From assembly GCA_045653035.1 (NCBI GenBank), contig JAZOLO010000012.1, positions 1 through 64,000 of the forward strand: a stretch of DNA of 64,000 bases, given 5' to 3'. The DNA is from RGIG6353 sp045653035 (GTDB lineage Bacteria; Bacillota; Clostridia; Oscillospirales; SIG627). The notes beneath the pieces were generated by a model. The model was not told the DNA's origin. It was given only the letters and a program-made list of their open reading frames with translations, and did no database searches. The translations under genes and the position numbers were made by a program. This document shows, piece by piece, positions 42,025 to 50,603 of this stretch; the first letter of the stretch is position 1, and each line of letters opens with the position of its first letter.

Positions 42025-42237
42025 TTACATTATCTTGACTGAATATGCTCTTAGAAGGGCTATTACCTCTTCCCTCTTTCTTTTTTTCACATAAACACCA
42101 AAGCTGCATCCGCCTGCCGAGGTGGTCGCCCTCTTGCCAACGGTTGACGGCACGCCATGCTCTTCCAGTATTTTCTTCGCCTTATGTGCCATCGTTACAG
42201 TACCGAGATTTATGAAAAAGCTGTCCTCAGCAGACAT
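42025..42237 (-). CDS. DUF3343 protein, putative Se/S carrier
   Basis: This 70-residue protein has the DUF3343 pattern: FFINLGTVTMAHKAKKILEE (about 6-25), the loop TSAGGCSFGV with one conserved cysteine (about 43-52), and a C-terminal helix. Proteins of this family are annotated as putative selenium/sulfur carriers and commonly neighbour cysteine-desulfurase-like enzymes, as here. ATG 42237 is chosen because GGGGAG lies six bases upstream. It is the first gene of a two-gene operon. Confidence 0.8.
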   Translation of the reverse strand: MSAEDSFFINLGTVTMAHKAKKILEEHGVPSTVGKRATTSAGGCSFGVYVKKRKREEVIALLRAYSVKIM

Positions 42238-42411
42238 AGAATTCTCCCCTTTCCCTGTCATATTATGCAAAAGGGAATTCATCAGTTAAAAACGCTTTGA
42301 TACATTAAAAAAATTATTATAAATTTTCAAAAAAACATTTACAAAACCGCCGTTTATATGTTATCATTTATTATGATAGGTAAATTTTTTGAAAAGGAGA
42401 GCCTTACGGAA

Positions 42412-43266
42412 ATGAGTGTACTTAAGGATTTCTTTAACTACATTATAAATCAGTTTGCGGGTGTTGCTGTAACCGACGTGCTTGACGTACTCATTGTTTC
42501 AGTAATTTTTTATTATATTATTGTATTTATAATGGACAGGAGAGCTGGAAAGCTTGCGGTAGGAATTTTCCTTCTTTTCGCAATGCTTGGTATTAGTGCT
42601 CTTCTCAAGCTTAACGTACTGGCTTTTATTCTCGGTAACATTGTTCAGGTTGGACTTCTTGCGGTTTTCATAATATTCCAACCCGAAATTCGTTCTATGC
42701 TTGAAAAGGTGGGTAACGAATCCTTTAAAAATTTGAATTTAAGAGAAAACACAGACGACAGCGAAACGAAAAAATCAATAGAGGCCCTTTGTACAGCAGC
42801 TCAGGAGCTTGCAGCTACAAAAACAGGTGCTCTTATCGTTATTGAGCGAGGTACAAAGCTAGGTGACAATATCAAGACGGGTGTTATCGTAAATGCCGAT
42901 ATAAACGTTTTCCTGTTGAAGAACATTTTCTTCAACAAAGCACCTCTTCATGACGGTGCGGTAATTATCAGAGATAATAGAATTTATGCTTGCGGCTGCT
43001 TCCTTCCCCTTTCCTACAACGCCAACATTATCAGAAACATAGGCACAAGGCACCGTGCCGCTATCGGTATGAGTGAAAACAGCGATGCACTTGTAATCGT
43101 AGTTTCAGAGGAAACGGGTACGATATCGGTTGCAAAGGGCGGAAAGCTATCCCGAGGATTTGACCTCTATTCCTTGAAGAAAGAGCTTGAAAACGAGCTT
43201 ATAGATAAAGAAAAGCCCACACTTAAAATGAAAATCAAGCTTCCCAAGAGTGATAAGAATAAGTGA
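42412..43266 (+). CDS. cdaA: Diadenylate cyclase CdaA
   Basis: This 284-residue protein has three N-terminal membrane helices (about 22-90) and a DisA_N catalytic domain with LHDGAVII (about 179-186) and GTRHRAAIG (about 211-219), the two ATP-binding motifs. It makes c-di-AMP, which controls K+ and osmolyte balance and cell-wall stress. ATG 42412 is chosen because AAAGGAGA lies about 11 bases upstream; the frame to 42358 starts inside the promoter region. cdaR follows after 14 bases in the usual order; glmM is not next. Confidence 0.95.
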   Translation: MSVLKDFFNYIINQFAGVAVTDVLDVLIVSVIFYYIIVFIMDRRAGKLAVGIFLLFAMLGISALLKLNVLAFILGNIVQVGLLAVFIIFQPEIRSMLEKVGNESFKNLNLRENTDDSETKKSIEALCTAAQELAATKTGALIVIERGTKLGDNIKTGVIVNADINVFLLKNIFFNKAPLHDGAVIIRDNRIYACGCFLPLSYNANIIRNIGTRHRAAIGMSENSDALVIVVSEETGTISVAKGGKLSRGFDLYSLKKELENELIDKEKPTLKMKIKLPKSDKNK

Positions 43267-43280
43267 AAGGAGAGGAAGTT

Positions 43281-44588
43281 ATGGAAGACAAAGACGTATA
43301 TTCAGAAGAAGTATCACAAAGTAAAAGAGAAAAAATAAATAAGTTCTTTTCTGATAAAAACATCTGGGTGAGAATAATATCCTTTTTGTGTGCCCTTCTT
43401 CTCTGGTTTTACGTGTCCGAGGTCGAAAGTCCAACGTCAGAAAAAAGCTTCGATGCTATAACAGTAAACATAAAGAACAAAGACGTTCTCCTTAACGAAA
43501 CCGAGCTTTCCCTTATATCCGACGCAATCTACGAAGTAGAAATTGTTTTATCTGGTAAAAAAAGCACACTCAATAAAGTAGATTACGAAAGTATTGCAGC
43601 AACAATAGACCTTTCAAAGCTTAAAGAAGCAGGGGTTTACGAGCTTCCTGTCAGCGTTGTACCACCAGCAGGTACAAGTGTTGTTTCTGTTAACCCCAAA
43701 TACATTACAGTGTCTATCGACAAAACTGTTGCTACATCCTTTGACATTGTGGTTGACCCCAGATACACACTTCCTTCAAACTATACACTCGGTGACTGCG
43801 TTATATACGACAGTCAGTCAAAAGCTATAACCTCAGTAACGGTTAGCGGTCCTGCAACAGAAACAGCAAAAATTGACAAGGTTGTAGCACAGGTTGATTT
43901 CGGTACTATCAGCGGAAGCGTTGAGGCTACTTCCGAGCTTATACTCAAAGACTATTATGGCGAGACCATTTCCACCGAGAACATAAGGCTCAGTACAAAG
44001 TCTGTAAAAGTAAAGCTTCCTGTATACACCACCAAAACACTTACCCTCTCGGCATCTCAGGCAAACGGTACTTTTGCAAATTCACAAATAAGCTTTAACA
44101 TAACGCCATCAAGAGTAGAGATCAAGGGTGACCCCAAGATACTTGAAGAAATGAATTCAATTTCTCTTGACCCCATAAACGAAAGGGCTATCGGAGAAAC
44201 TATGAGTACTACTGTTACAACACTAATAAAGCTTCCCGAGGGGCTTGAGCTTGTAACAGCGCAAAACACTGCCACAATCACTGCAAAGCTCAAAAACGTT
44301 AAATGTCAGGAAATATCTGTTACGTCAGACGATATCAACGTAGTAAATCTTCCCGATGATATGGAAATAAAGTTCCGTGACGTCGAATCAAATATTATAG
44401 TAATGAACTCATCAAGTAAGGAAATTGTAATAAACGACCTGCTTCTTTCTCTCGACTTATCAACCTACTCCACATCAGGTCTTTACACGGTATTTCTAAC
44501 TCCCTCGTTTAAGAAGGAGACCTCATGGGCTTATCTTCCCTACCCCAATTTTTCTGTAACCTTCGAGCTTACAGACAAGGAGGTATAA
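43281..44588 (+). CDS. cdaR: CdaA regulatory protein CdaR (YbbR-like)
   Basis: This 435-residue protein has one N-terminal membrane helix (about 28-46, VRIISFLCALLLWFYV) and four YbbR repeats outside the membrane. Each shows a central run of paired strands, for example VPPAGTSVVSVNPKYITVSI and SQISFNITPSRVEIKGDP. CdaR binds CdaA and modulates its cyclase activity. ATG 43281 follows AAAGGAGAGG; GTG 43263 would overlap the cdaA end. The stop TAA at 44586-44588 directly precedes the ribosome-to-start spacer of the next gene. Confidence 0.92.
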   Translation: MEDKDVYSEEVSQSKREKINKFFSDKNIWVRIISFLCALLLWFYVSEVESPTSEKSFDAITVNIKNKDVLLNETELSLISDAIYEVEIVLSGKKSTLNKVDYESIAATIDLSKLKEAGVYELPVSVVPPAGTSVVSVNPKYITVSIDKTVATSFDIVVDPRYTLPSNYTLGDCVIYDSQSKAITSVTVSGPATETAKIDKVVAQVDFGTISGSVEATSELILKDYYGETISTENIRLSTKSVKVKLPVYTTKTLTLSASQANGTFANSQISFNITPSRVEIKGDPKILEEMNSISLDPINERAIGETMSTTVTTLIKLPEGLELVTAQNTATITAKLKNVKCQEISVTSDDINVVNLPDDMEIKFRDVESNIIVMNSSSKEIVINDLLLSLDLSTYSTSGLYTVFLTPSFKKETSWAYLPYPNFSVTFELTDKEV

Positions 44589-44591
44589 AAA

Positions 44592-46169
44592 ATTAAACTT
44601 CTTGTAAAAAACATAAAATGCTCTTACACAACGTCGGAGAGTGAGGCTATCGCCTCATCTCTCCGACGTTACGGCATTAAGTCAAAATCCTTTACGGTAT
44701 ATAAAAAATCCGTAGATGCCAGAAAAAAAGATGATATAAAATTTGTTCTTACAGCTCTTGTAGAGGTAGAAGATAGTGCAAAAATCAAAGAGGATGCAAA
44801 CGTATCCCTCTTTGAAGCACTGCCCTATCCGCCCTCTTCTCTTGACAGGACTCCAAAAAAAGAAATGCTTCGTCCAGTCATTTGCGGATTCGGTCCTTCG
44901 GGTATGTTTCTCGCTCTTATGCTTGCAAGAAAGGGATACCGCCCTATAGTATTTGAAAGAGGCGAGGCTATTGACGATAGAAACAAAACCGTATCAAGCT
45001 ATCTTGAAACGGGAATACTTCGCGAGAACTCCAATATCCAGTTCGGTGAAGGCGGTGCAGGTGCTTTTTCCGACGGTAAGCTTATAACAAGAGTAAACGA
45101 CAAACGCACATCTTTTATTTTGAAAACTCTTGTTGAGCACGGTGCACCGGAACAAATTCTTATTGAAGCAAAGCCTCACGTAGGTACGGATAAACTCAAA
45201 GACGTTGTAAAAAATATAAGACGTGAAATAATTTCTCTCGGCGGTGAGGTACATTTCAACTCTACTATTACCGACATAAAGGAAGAAAGCGAATTTTGTA
45301 CTGTCGAAATAAACGGCAAAGATACCATTTCTGCACCTGCGGTATTTATCGCTACAGGTCATAGCAGTCACGACACATACAAAATGCTCTTAAAAAGAGG
45401 CTTTGACGTTAGGGGAAAGGATTTCTCGGTAGGAGTGAGAATTGAGCATTTAAGAGAAGACATTGAATATTCTATGTATGGAAAAGCGGCTTATTCAGGG
45501 CTTCTTCCTCATGCTGAATATTCAGTTTCTCACAGAGAGGGCGATCGCGGTGTCTACTCATTTTGCATGTGTCCGGGAGGTCTTGTTATGGCTTCTGCTT
45601 CCGAAAACGAGTCAATCGTAACAAATGGCATGAGCTACCATGCAAGAAACGAAAAGAACTCAAATTCAGCTATCGCAGTATCGGTGCTTTCAAGCGACTA
45701 TGGCAACACTGCACTCGGTGCTATGGAGTATCAAAGAAATCTTGAACGCTCAGCATGGCTGATAGCAAGAAACAATCTAGCCCCTTGTCAGAGAGTAGAT
45801 GATTTCCTCGAAGGAAGAAAAAGTGTGGGCTTTGATAAAATACAGCCCACATATCCTCACGGGGTTGTAGGGACAAATCTCGACCTGATACTTCCCTCTC
45901 CCGTATCGGCACTGCTCAAAACGGGACTCAGAAAATTCGCAATTTCCCATTCCTTTTTTAAGGAGGCATCAGCACCATTGACAGGTATTGAAACAAGAAC
46001 GTCATCACCTGTAAGGATATCACGAGACAGTGGACTTCGAGCAACAGGCTTTAAAAGAGTATACCCCATTGGTGAAGGAGCAGGCTGGGCAGGAGGCATT
46101 ACAAGTGCTGCGCTTGACGGGCTCAGGGCTGCTGAAAGTTATATTTTAGGAGAAGAATATGAAAAGTGA
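44592..46169 (+). CDS. FAD/NAD(P)-dependent oxidoreductase (COG2509), probable ATT start
   Basis: This flavoprotein of about 525 residues has a dinucleotide-binding motif VICGFGPSGMFLALMLARKG near residue 100, GEGGAGAFSDGKL near 150 and a C-terminal FAD motif IGEGAGWAGGITSAALDG. The usual ATG (44865) would remove about 91 conserved residues, including KSVDARKKDDIKFVLTALVE, which the COG2509 family has. In that frame the only sensible start is ATT 44592, eight bases after a perfect AAGGAGG (44577-44583); no ATG, GTG or TTG exists between. The substrate is unknown. It overlaps the end of the RseC-like gene by 11 bases and is coupled to cdaR. Confidence 0.8.
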   Translation: MKLLVKNIKCSYTTSESEAIASSLRRYGIKSKSFTVYKKSVDARKKDDIKFVLTALVEVEDSAKIKEDANVSLFEALPYPPSSLDRTPKKEMLRPVICGFGPSGMFLALMLARKGYRPIVFERGEAIDDRNKTVSSYLETGILRENSNIQFGEGGAGAFSDGKLITRVNDKRTSFILKTLVEHGAPEQILIEAKPHVGTDKLKDVVKNIRREIISLGGEVHFNSTITDIKEESEFCTVEINGKDTISAPAVFIATGHSSHDTYKMLLKRGFDVRGKDFSVGVRIEHLREDIEYSMYGKAAYSGLLPHAEYSVSHREGDRGVYSFCMCPGGLVMASASENESIVTNGMSYHARNEKNSNSAIAVSVLSSDYGNTALGAMEYQRNLERSAWLIARNNLAPCQRVDDFLEGRKSVGFDKIQPTYPHGVVGTNLDLILPSPVSALLKTGLRKFAISHSFFKEASAPLTGIETRTSSPVRISRDSGLRATGFKRVYPIGEGAGWAGGITSAALDGLRAAESYILGEEYEK

Positions 46170-46575
46170 AGGTATAGTTATAAGGCTTGAGGGCGACTTT
46201 GCCATTGTAGGTGTAAAGAGACTTTCCGCCTGTGACACCTGCCGTGCAAAATGCGGAGGTCACTGTGACAAGGCAAGTACAGTGGAAACAAAAGTTAAAA
46301 ACGTACTTGGTGCAAGTGTCGGTGATTCGGTAGTACTCTTTACACATACGAGAAAAGTATTGCTCTATGCATTTGCAGTTTTTCTTCTTCCCCTTATTTT
46401 GGCTTTTTCGGGATACTTTGCTGTAAATGCAGTGTGGCAAAACACAACTCTTTCCGCTTTTTGCGGTGTATTGTTATTTGCACTTACCTTTTTTGTAATA
46501 TGGCTTATATGGGGCAGAAAAGATTCAAATTCTAACATAAAAATGATTGAAATCAAAGGAGATAAAAATGACTGA
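46159..46575 (+). CDS. RseC/MucC-family SoxR-reducing-system protein
   Basis: This 138-residue protein has an N-terminal soluble domain with four cysteines CDTCRAKCGGHC (about 24-35) and two membrane helices (about 72-91 and 97-115). It matches the RseC/MucC family, found with Rnf electron-transfer complexes and SoxR reduction in other bacteria. The cysteines probably bind a metal or Fe-S centre. No Rnf genes are in the window. AGGAGA precedes the ATG, which lies inside the end of the flavoprotein gene; joint redox function with that flavoprotein is plausible inference. Confidence 0.85.
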   Translation: MKSEGIVIRLEGDFAIVGVKRLSACDTCRAKCGGHCDKASTVETKVKNVLGASVGDSVVLFTHTRKVLLYAFAVFLLPLILAFSGYFAVNAVWQNTTLSAFCGVLLFALTFFVIWLIWGRKDSNSNIKMIEIKGDKND

Positions 46576-47083
46576 AGCAGAAAAGTTTATACTTGATAAG
46601 CTCGATGAAATGAAAATAGACCATCAGATTTACCGACACGATGCAAGATTTACTGTAGAAGAAAAAGAGGCACTTGATAAAGAGCTTGGTATCACTGCAA
46701 GACATTGCAAGAACATTTTCCTAACCGACAGAAAAAAGACACACTTTTACCTCCTTGTTATGCCTTTTGAAAAGACCTTCCGAACAGCGGAGGTTTCAAA
46801 GGAGCTTGGCTCATCAAGACTCAGCTTTGCACCCGAGGATATGCTCCTTGAAATGCTGAACTGCCATTCTGGCTCTCTTAGTACTTTAAGCCTTCTTTAT
46901 GACAGAGATTTCGAGGTGTCTCTAGCGGTTGACAGTGACCTTCTGAAGTGTGATGCACTTTGCATGCACCCAAACATTGACACCACAACGGTTACAATGA
47001 AGCTTGAAGATTATCTTGGTAAATTCTTACCTAAAATCAAGCACCGCCCCACCTTTGTCACAGTAACGGTACAAAATACATAA
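46568..47083 (+). CDS. YbaK/ProX-type aminoacyl-tRNA deacylase
   Basis: This 171-residue protein is a YbaK-fold editing domain: IDHQIYRHDARFTVEEKEAL at the N-terminus, HCKNIFLTDRKKTHFYLLVM (about 49-68) with the catalytic Lys region, and LLEMLNCHSGSLSTLSLLYD (about 95-114) matching GxxSP-type loop. It resembles the PrdX/ProXp-ala group, which hydrolyses Ala- or Cys-misacylated tRNA-Pro. ATG 46568 follows AAAGGAGA. It overlaps the RseC-like gene by 8 bases and ends the tightly packed cdaA run. Confidence 0.85.
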   Translation: MTEAEKFILDKLDEMKIDHQIYRHDARFTVEEKEALDKELGITARHCKNIFLTDRKKTHFYLLVMPFEKTFRTAEVSKELGSSRLSFAPEDMLLEMLNCHSGSLSTLSLLYDRDFEVSLAVDSDLLKCDALCMHPNIDTTTVTMKLEDYLGKFLPKIKHRPTFVTVTVQNT

Positions 47084-47106
47084 AATGGCACTATGGAGGT
47101 GCCGTT

Positions 47107-48501
47107 ATGAACGAAAAATTACGCTCTGATAAATTCGGAGCGTTTTATATTTGGTTTGAATATGAAGAAGATAATTTCAAAGAGACAAACATATCTGTTT
47201 TAACAGAAGCGAAAATTCCTGAAAGCAGATGGATTTACATATCAAGCTATTCCCCCACTGCTATTGTACTGTTAAATGAAGAAGAAAGAATTTTTCTCCT
47301 TTCTCACCCTAAGGTGCAAAGCGTCTCCCCCTATACCTTTAACGTACCCGAAAAAATGTCAGATGAAATTGTTTTGTCCCAAATACGGGCAGGTGAAACG
47401 GGCACAAACTCACCTGAAATAAATCTCTTGGGAAAAGGTGTTAAGGTTGGTGTAATCTCTGCTGAAAACATAATATTTGACAATATGGCAAAAGGACTTT
47501 TAGGTGTAGATATAACTGTGTACCCTTCAGTTATTCCACCAAAAATTGACCGTCATCCTACCTGCGTTGTATCTGAAATCATATCACAAGAAGTTATGGC
47601 GGACGGCGTAAAATTTTTAGGTGTTGTAAGGGATGCCGAAACGTACTTTGCTCCTACCTATTCAGAAAAAAACGTATACGATGCTATAGAAAGAATGATA
47701 AGCGATGGAGTCAGGGTAATAAATTACAGTGCAGGTACAATGCATGACGGAATAAGGGGCGACTTTGACCGTCAAATAGACAGACTTCTAATAAATAATA
47801 ATTTTCTTTTTGTAAGCGCCGCAGGAAACTACACCAAAACTGCAAGTCCCGCAAAGGCATACAATGCATTAACCGTAGGAAATGCCATCACAAAAACCGC
47901 TCCCCTTTCAGCTAGTACCCCTCCGTTTGAAATAGGTGAAACGTCGGCTTTTTCAACAAATACTACACTTCCACACAAGCCCGAAATATCAGCCCCCGGT
48001 GAATGGATAGGATACGTTGACAGAAGCGGTAATGCGGATTTTCAAAACTTTGGTACAAGCTTTGCTACCCCTTTTGTTTCGGGAGTAGCGGTACAGCTTC
48101 TTGACGTGCGAAATAATAGCACTTATCTTACGCTAAAGGGTATTATTCTCATGTCGGCAAACGGAAGTCTTATATCTTCTCAAAACAATGAATATATTGA
48201 CAACTCTTATATGAGAGAGAAAAGCGGATACGGACTTCTTGATGCTACAGAAGCTGTGAGAATAATAGAAAGTGCCGATATTACGGAAGGCATTTTAGAG
48301 GACGGTCTTGAAAAAGATATTCTTGAAAAAAACGTGTTCTTCATTTTCGAGCTTTTAGAGGATATGAAATATCCCCGCCTTTACATCGACGGGGATGCGG
48401 TTGAACTGAATTTTCAAACGAATATTCTTTTAAAAGGGATAAGCGGAAAGCTCGTAATAGAGGGTGATACTTCGGGACGTTTTTCTTTGATTATATTATG
48501 A
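47107..48501 (+). CDS. S8 (subtilisin-family) peptidase homologue lacking the usual Asp
   Basis: This 464-residue protein has the S8 fold and three recognisable active-site elements: His150 in DRHPTCVVSE, oxyanion Asn241 in VSAAGN, and Ser318 in FGTSFATPFVSG. At the Asp position, 32 residues before the His as in subtilisin, the sequence reads VGVISAEN, giving Ser118, with Glu120 nearby. No signal peptide or membrane helix is present, so it is probably cytoplasmic or released by lysis. The C-terminal 90 residues form a strand-rich extra domain. TGGAGG precedes the ATG. It converges on the phage-derived cassette. It could be an altered protease or a pseudo-protease. Confidence 0.75.
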   Translation: MNEKLRSDKFGAFYIWFEYEEDNFKETNISVLTEAKIPESRWIYISSYSPTAIVLLNEEERIFLLSHPKVQSVSPYTFNVPEKMSDEIVLSQIRAGETGTNSPEINLLGKGVKVGVISAENIIFDNMAKGLLGVDITVYPSVIPPKIDRHPTCVVSEIISQEVMADGVKFLGVVRDAETYFAPTYSEKNVYDAIERMISDGVRVINYSAGTMHDGIRGDFDRQIDRLLINNNFLFVSAAGNYTKTASPAKAYNALTVGNAITKTAPLSASTPPFEIGETSAFSTNTTLPHKPEISAPGEWIGYVDRSGNADFQNFGTSFATPFVSGVAVQLLDVRNNSTYLTLKGIILMSANGSLISSQNNEYIDNSYMREKSGYGLLDATEAVRIIESADITEGILEDGLEKDILEKNVFFIFELLEDMKYPRLYIDGDAVELNFQTNILLKGISGKLVIEGDTSGRFSLIIL

Positions 48502-48723
48502 TACCTTTCTTTCAAGGTCGTCAATCCTATGCTCACACACCTTGTTTTTTATTTCAAGGTTGGACATTCTCTCAACGAGATTGTTATGCTTGTCAACCTT
48601 TTCTTCAAGCTTGGTGAGGCGGTATTTTATCATCTTCTGTGATGAAAGCACACCGCCGAATGAGCCTATAGCACTTCCTATAATGCCGAGTACTGCAATA
48701 AATACCCCCTCAGTAAATATCAT
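48496..48723 (-). CDS. XhlA-like small membrane/coiled-coil phage-type protein
   Basis: This 75-residue protein has one N-terminal hydrophobic helix rich in Gly/Ile/Val (residues 6-26, GVFIAVLGIIGSAIGSFGGV) and a charged coiled coil (YRLTKLEEKVDKHNNLVERM, then NLEIKNKVCEHRIDDLERKV). This inverted XhlA layout is seen in phage lysis modules. Its ATG overlaps the holin-like gene by 14 bases with only a weak ribosome site, so translation is coupled. It also overlaps the S8 gene end by 6 bases on the other strand. Confidence 0.6.
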   Translation of the reverse strand: MIFTEGVFIAVLGIIGSAIGSFGGVLSSQKMIKYRLTKLEEKVDKHNNLVERMSNLEIKNKVCEHRIDDLERKVS

Positions 48724-48925
48724 CGCTTGCCTGTGTGCTTTCTCTTACCATGTCAACGGAGGTTTCGGCAAATATGTATGCTATAAGTGAGCCACATGAG
48801 GTAAGAAGTGCAGTTACCGTGGTAACGTCGTTTTCGGGCATTTTAAAAAGTATAAGTATAGGTGCAATAAAGCCTGCAAGACCCGCCCAGAATTTTCGTG
48901 ATAAAAATTTTTGTTTTAAGTTCAT
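48710..48925 (-). CDS. Holin-like phage protein
   Basis: This 71-residue protein starts MNLKQKFLSRKFWAGLAGFI, then PILILFKMPENDVTTVTAL and a second hydrophobic stretch LLTSCGSLIAYIFAETSVDM. The RKFWAGLAG opening and two membrane helices match small phage holins of Clostridia. AAAAGGAGAAATAAT precedes the ATG, giving a good ribosome site. Holins form membrane pores that release an endolysin; no endolysin gene is adjacent. It starts one base after the fibre-like gene. Confidence 0.7.
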   Translation of the reverse strand: MNLKQKFLSRKFWAGLAGFIAPILILFKMPENDVTTVTALLTSCGSLIAYIFAETSVDMVRESTQASDDIY

Positions 48926-48926
48926 A

Positions 48927-50456
48927 TTATTTCTCCTTTTTCATTTCTTCTATGTTTTGTTTTAGTTTTTCAAGTATTTCAAGTAAGTTTCTTTCAATAC
49001 ATAGGACACCAAGACATGCTTCGCTTACTTCTGTTTGCTTGATTAGATCAGGAAGATTTACCGTGAATACGTTTTCTCTTTTTTCATTTGCCAATGGCAG
49101 TATGATAGAAAAAGGCTTTCCTTCGGTTTTTACATTATGAAGCTTTTCGGATAACTTTGATTTAGTGGGATATTCTTCTTTTGAAAGAAGTAAGCATACA
49201 TGGTTTCCGCTGACACTTATCTCTTTTCCAAAGCTGAAAAGACTGCATATTCCCGAAGTTTCGTCAGAAACAAGAACGTCATAAGGTAGTGAAAAAATAA
49301 ATGTATTTTTGCCGTTCTCCGTCCCCTCCTCTAAAATATCTTCATCTCCGCCAAAAGTAATCTCAACTGTACGTCGTATAACATAAGCTTCGTCTTTTTC
49401 GAGGACAAGCTCATCAAAAATATCTCCGATACCATGAAGTGGTTTTTTTAGTTCAAGCTTCTCTTCTCTACCGTCAAGCTTTATGTTAAAATATCCGTCT
49501 TCTGCTACTGATTTTATAAGGTTGTCACAAATTGTACTTTTACCGAAAATTCTTATTCCTTTGAGTCTCTGAAAACTTTCTGCGGAATATGAAGTATCAA
49601 AAGAAATTTTCTCAGTGCAATACGGAAATAAGTTTTTCCTTTCTTCAAGCTTTGTAAGTCTTATATCAAAATCACGGAGCTTTTCATTTCTTAGTGTCTC
49701 TGATATTGCTCTCGCTTTTTCGGAGCTCACTCTCCCCTTTTCGGAAAGGTCTCTTTCAATTTCGCTTTCTTTTCTTGAGAGTTCCCCTTTTTCTCGCTCT
49801 CTTTCCTCAATACGGCGGAGCCTTTCGCCACTTTCTCTCTTTTCTTCCCCTGTTCTAAGTTCACTTTCAGCAAACAGAAGATTAGTTTCTGCATTTTTTA
49901 CGTCTCTAATTGATATTCCAATAGCATCAAGTGCACCCGATACGTTTTCAAGAATTTCACGGCACAGCTTTTCGCTTTTTTGACAGGCGGAATGCATCTG
50001 TTCCATAGACTTCTCTGCTTTTTGGCATTTTTTCATTGCTTCAAGTGCGGTCTTTTCTGCCTTTTCACACTTCTTCCTGTGATATAGCACGTCATTTACG
50101 TATTCGGCATAGGCGTCCTTGCTTATCTTTGGCGTCTCCCCACCGCTTACGCTCCCTTTGATTGCAATTTCTTTCTTTTCAGTAGTAATTACCTCGCCCT
50201 TACTGTCAATACCGATAACTCCAATTTCCACAACGCCTTCCTTCAAAAGGCTTTCGGGAAAATAGTAGCTTTTCGATTCCTTAATGTCGGGCAGGTCGGC
50301 GGACTCCTCTGTGCCTGTGTGGAAAAAGCGTACCGTTATATTACGTTTTTTCCAAGCCTTGTCACATTTCACCCTGAAAGTAACGAAGTTCAATGCTCCT
50401 TCCGCAATAATTGAATCCTCGATTTTAAGCGTTTGTCCTTTCAATTCAAAAATCAT
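48927..50456 (-). CDS. Phage fibre/baseplate-like protein with long coiled coil
   Basis: This 509-residue protein has three parts. Residues 1-100 are a strand-rich domain (FELKGQTLKIEDSIIAEGAL, VTFRVKCDKAWKKRNITVRF) resembling the N-terminal domain of BppU-type baseplate proteins. Residues 108-265 are a Lys/Glu/Arg-rich coiled coil (CEKAEKTALEAMKKCQKAEK, RLRRIEEREREKGELSRKES). Residues 270-509 form a second strand-rich region. This layout suits a trimeric fibre. AAGGGGTG precedes the ATG. It is first in a three-gene operon with holin- and XhlA-like genes. No capsid, tail or terminase genes are near. Receptor or function unknown. Confidence 0.55.
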   Translation of the reverse strand: MIFELKGQTLKIEDSIIAEGALNFVTFRVKCDKAWKKRNITVRFFHTGTEESADLPDIKESKSYYFPESLLKEGVVEIGVIGIDSKGEVITTEKKEIAIKGSVSGGETPKISKDAYAEYVNDVLYHRKKCEKAEKTALEAMKKCQKAEKSMEQMHSACQKSEKLCREILENVSGALDAIGISIRDVKNAETNLLFAESELRTGEEKRESGERLRRIEEREREKGELSRKESEIERDLSEKGRVSSEKARAISETLRNEKLRDFDIRLTKLEERKNLFPYCTEKISFDTSYSAESFQRLKGIRIFGKSTICDNLIKSVAEDGYFNIKLDGREEKLELKKPLHGIGDIFDELVLEKDEAYVIRRTVEITFGGDEDILEEGTENGKNTFIFSLPYDVLVSDETSGICSLFSFGKEISVSGNHVCLLLSKEEYPTKSKLSEKLHNVKTEGKPFSIILPLANEKRENVFTVNLPDLIKQTEVSEACLGVLCIERNLLEILEKLKQNIEEMKKEK

Positions 50457-50497
50457 TTTTTCACCCCTTTTCTTGCCGATTTCCTCGGCTCAATACC

Positions 50498-50542
50498 ATT
50501 ATATACTGACATGGACAGCCATACAATGACATGTATATGACA
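50498..50542 (-). promoter_or_regulatory. Promoter and repeat operator of the phage-derived cassette
   Basis: On the minus strand TTGTAT (50526-50521), 17-base spacer, TATAAT (50503-50498). Across it, read on +, TGACATG occurs at 50507-50513 and again at 50527-50533, exactly 20 bases apart, with further GACA copies at 50514 and 50539. Direct repeats two helical turns apart over the spacer and -35 box suggest a repressor site. Confidence 0.5.
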
Positions 50543-50603
50543 ACTTTTTGCACGCTTGATATTTTAGTTAAAAAGAAAATGAAAGCTTTTGTAATCTAAT
50601 ATG

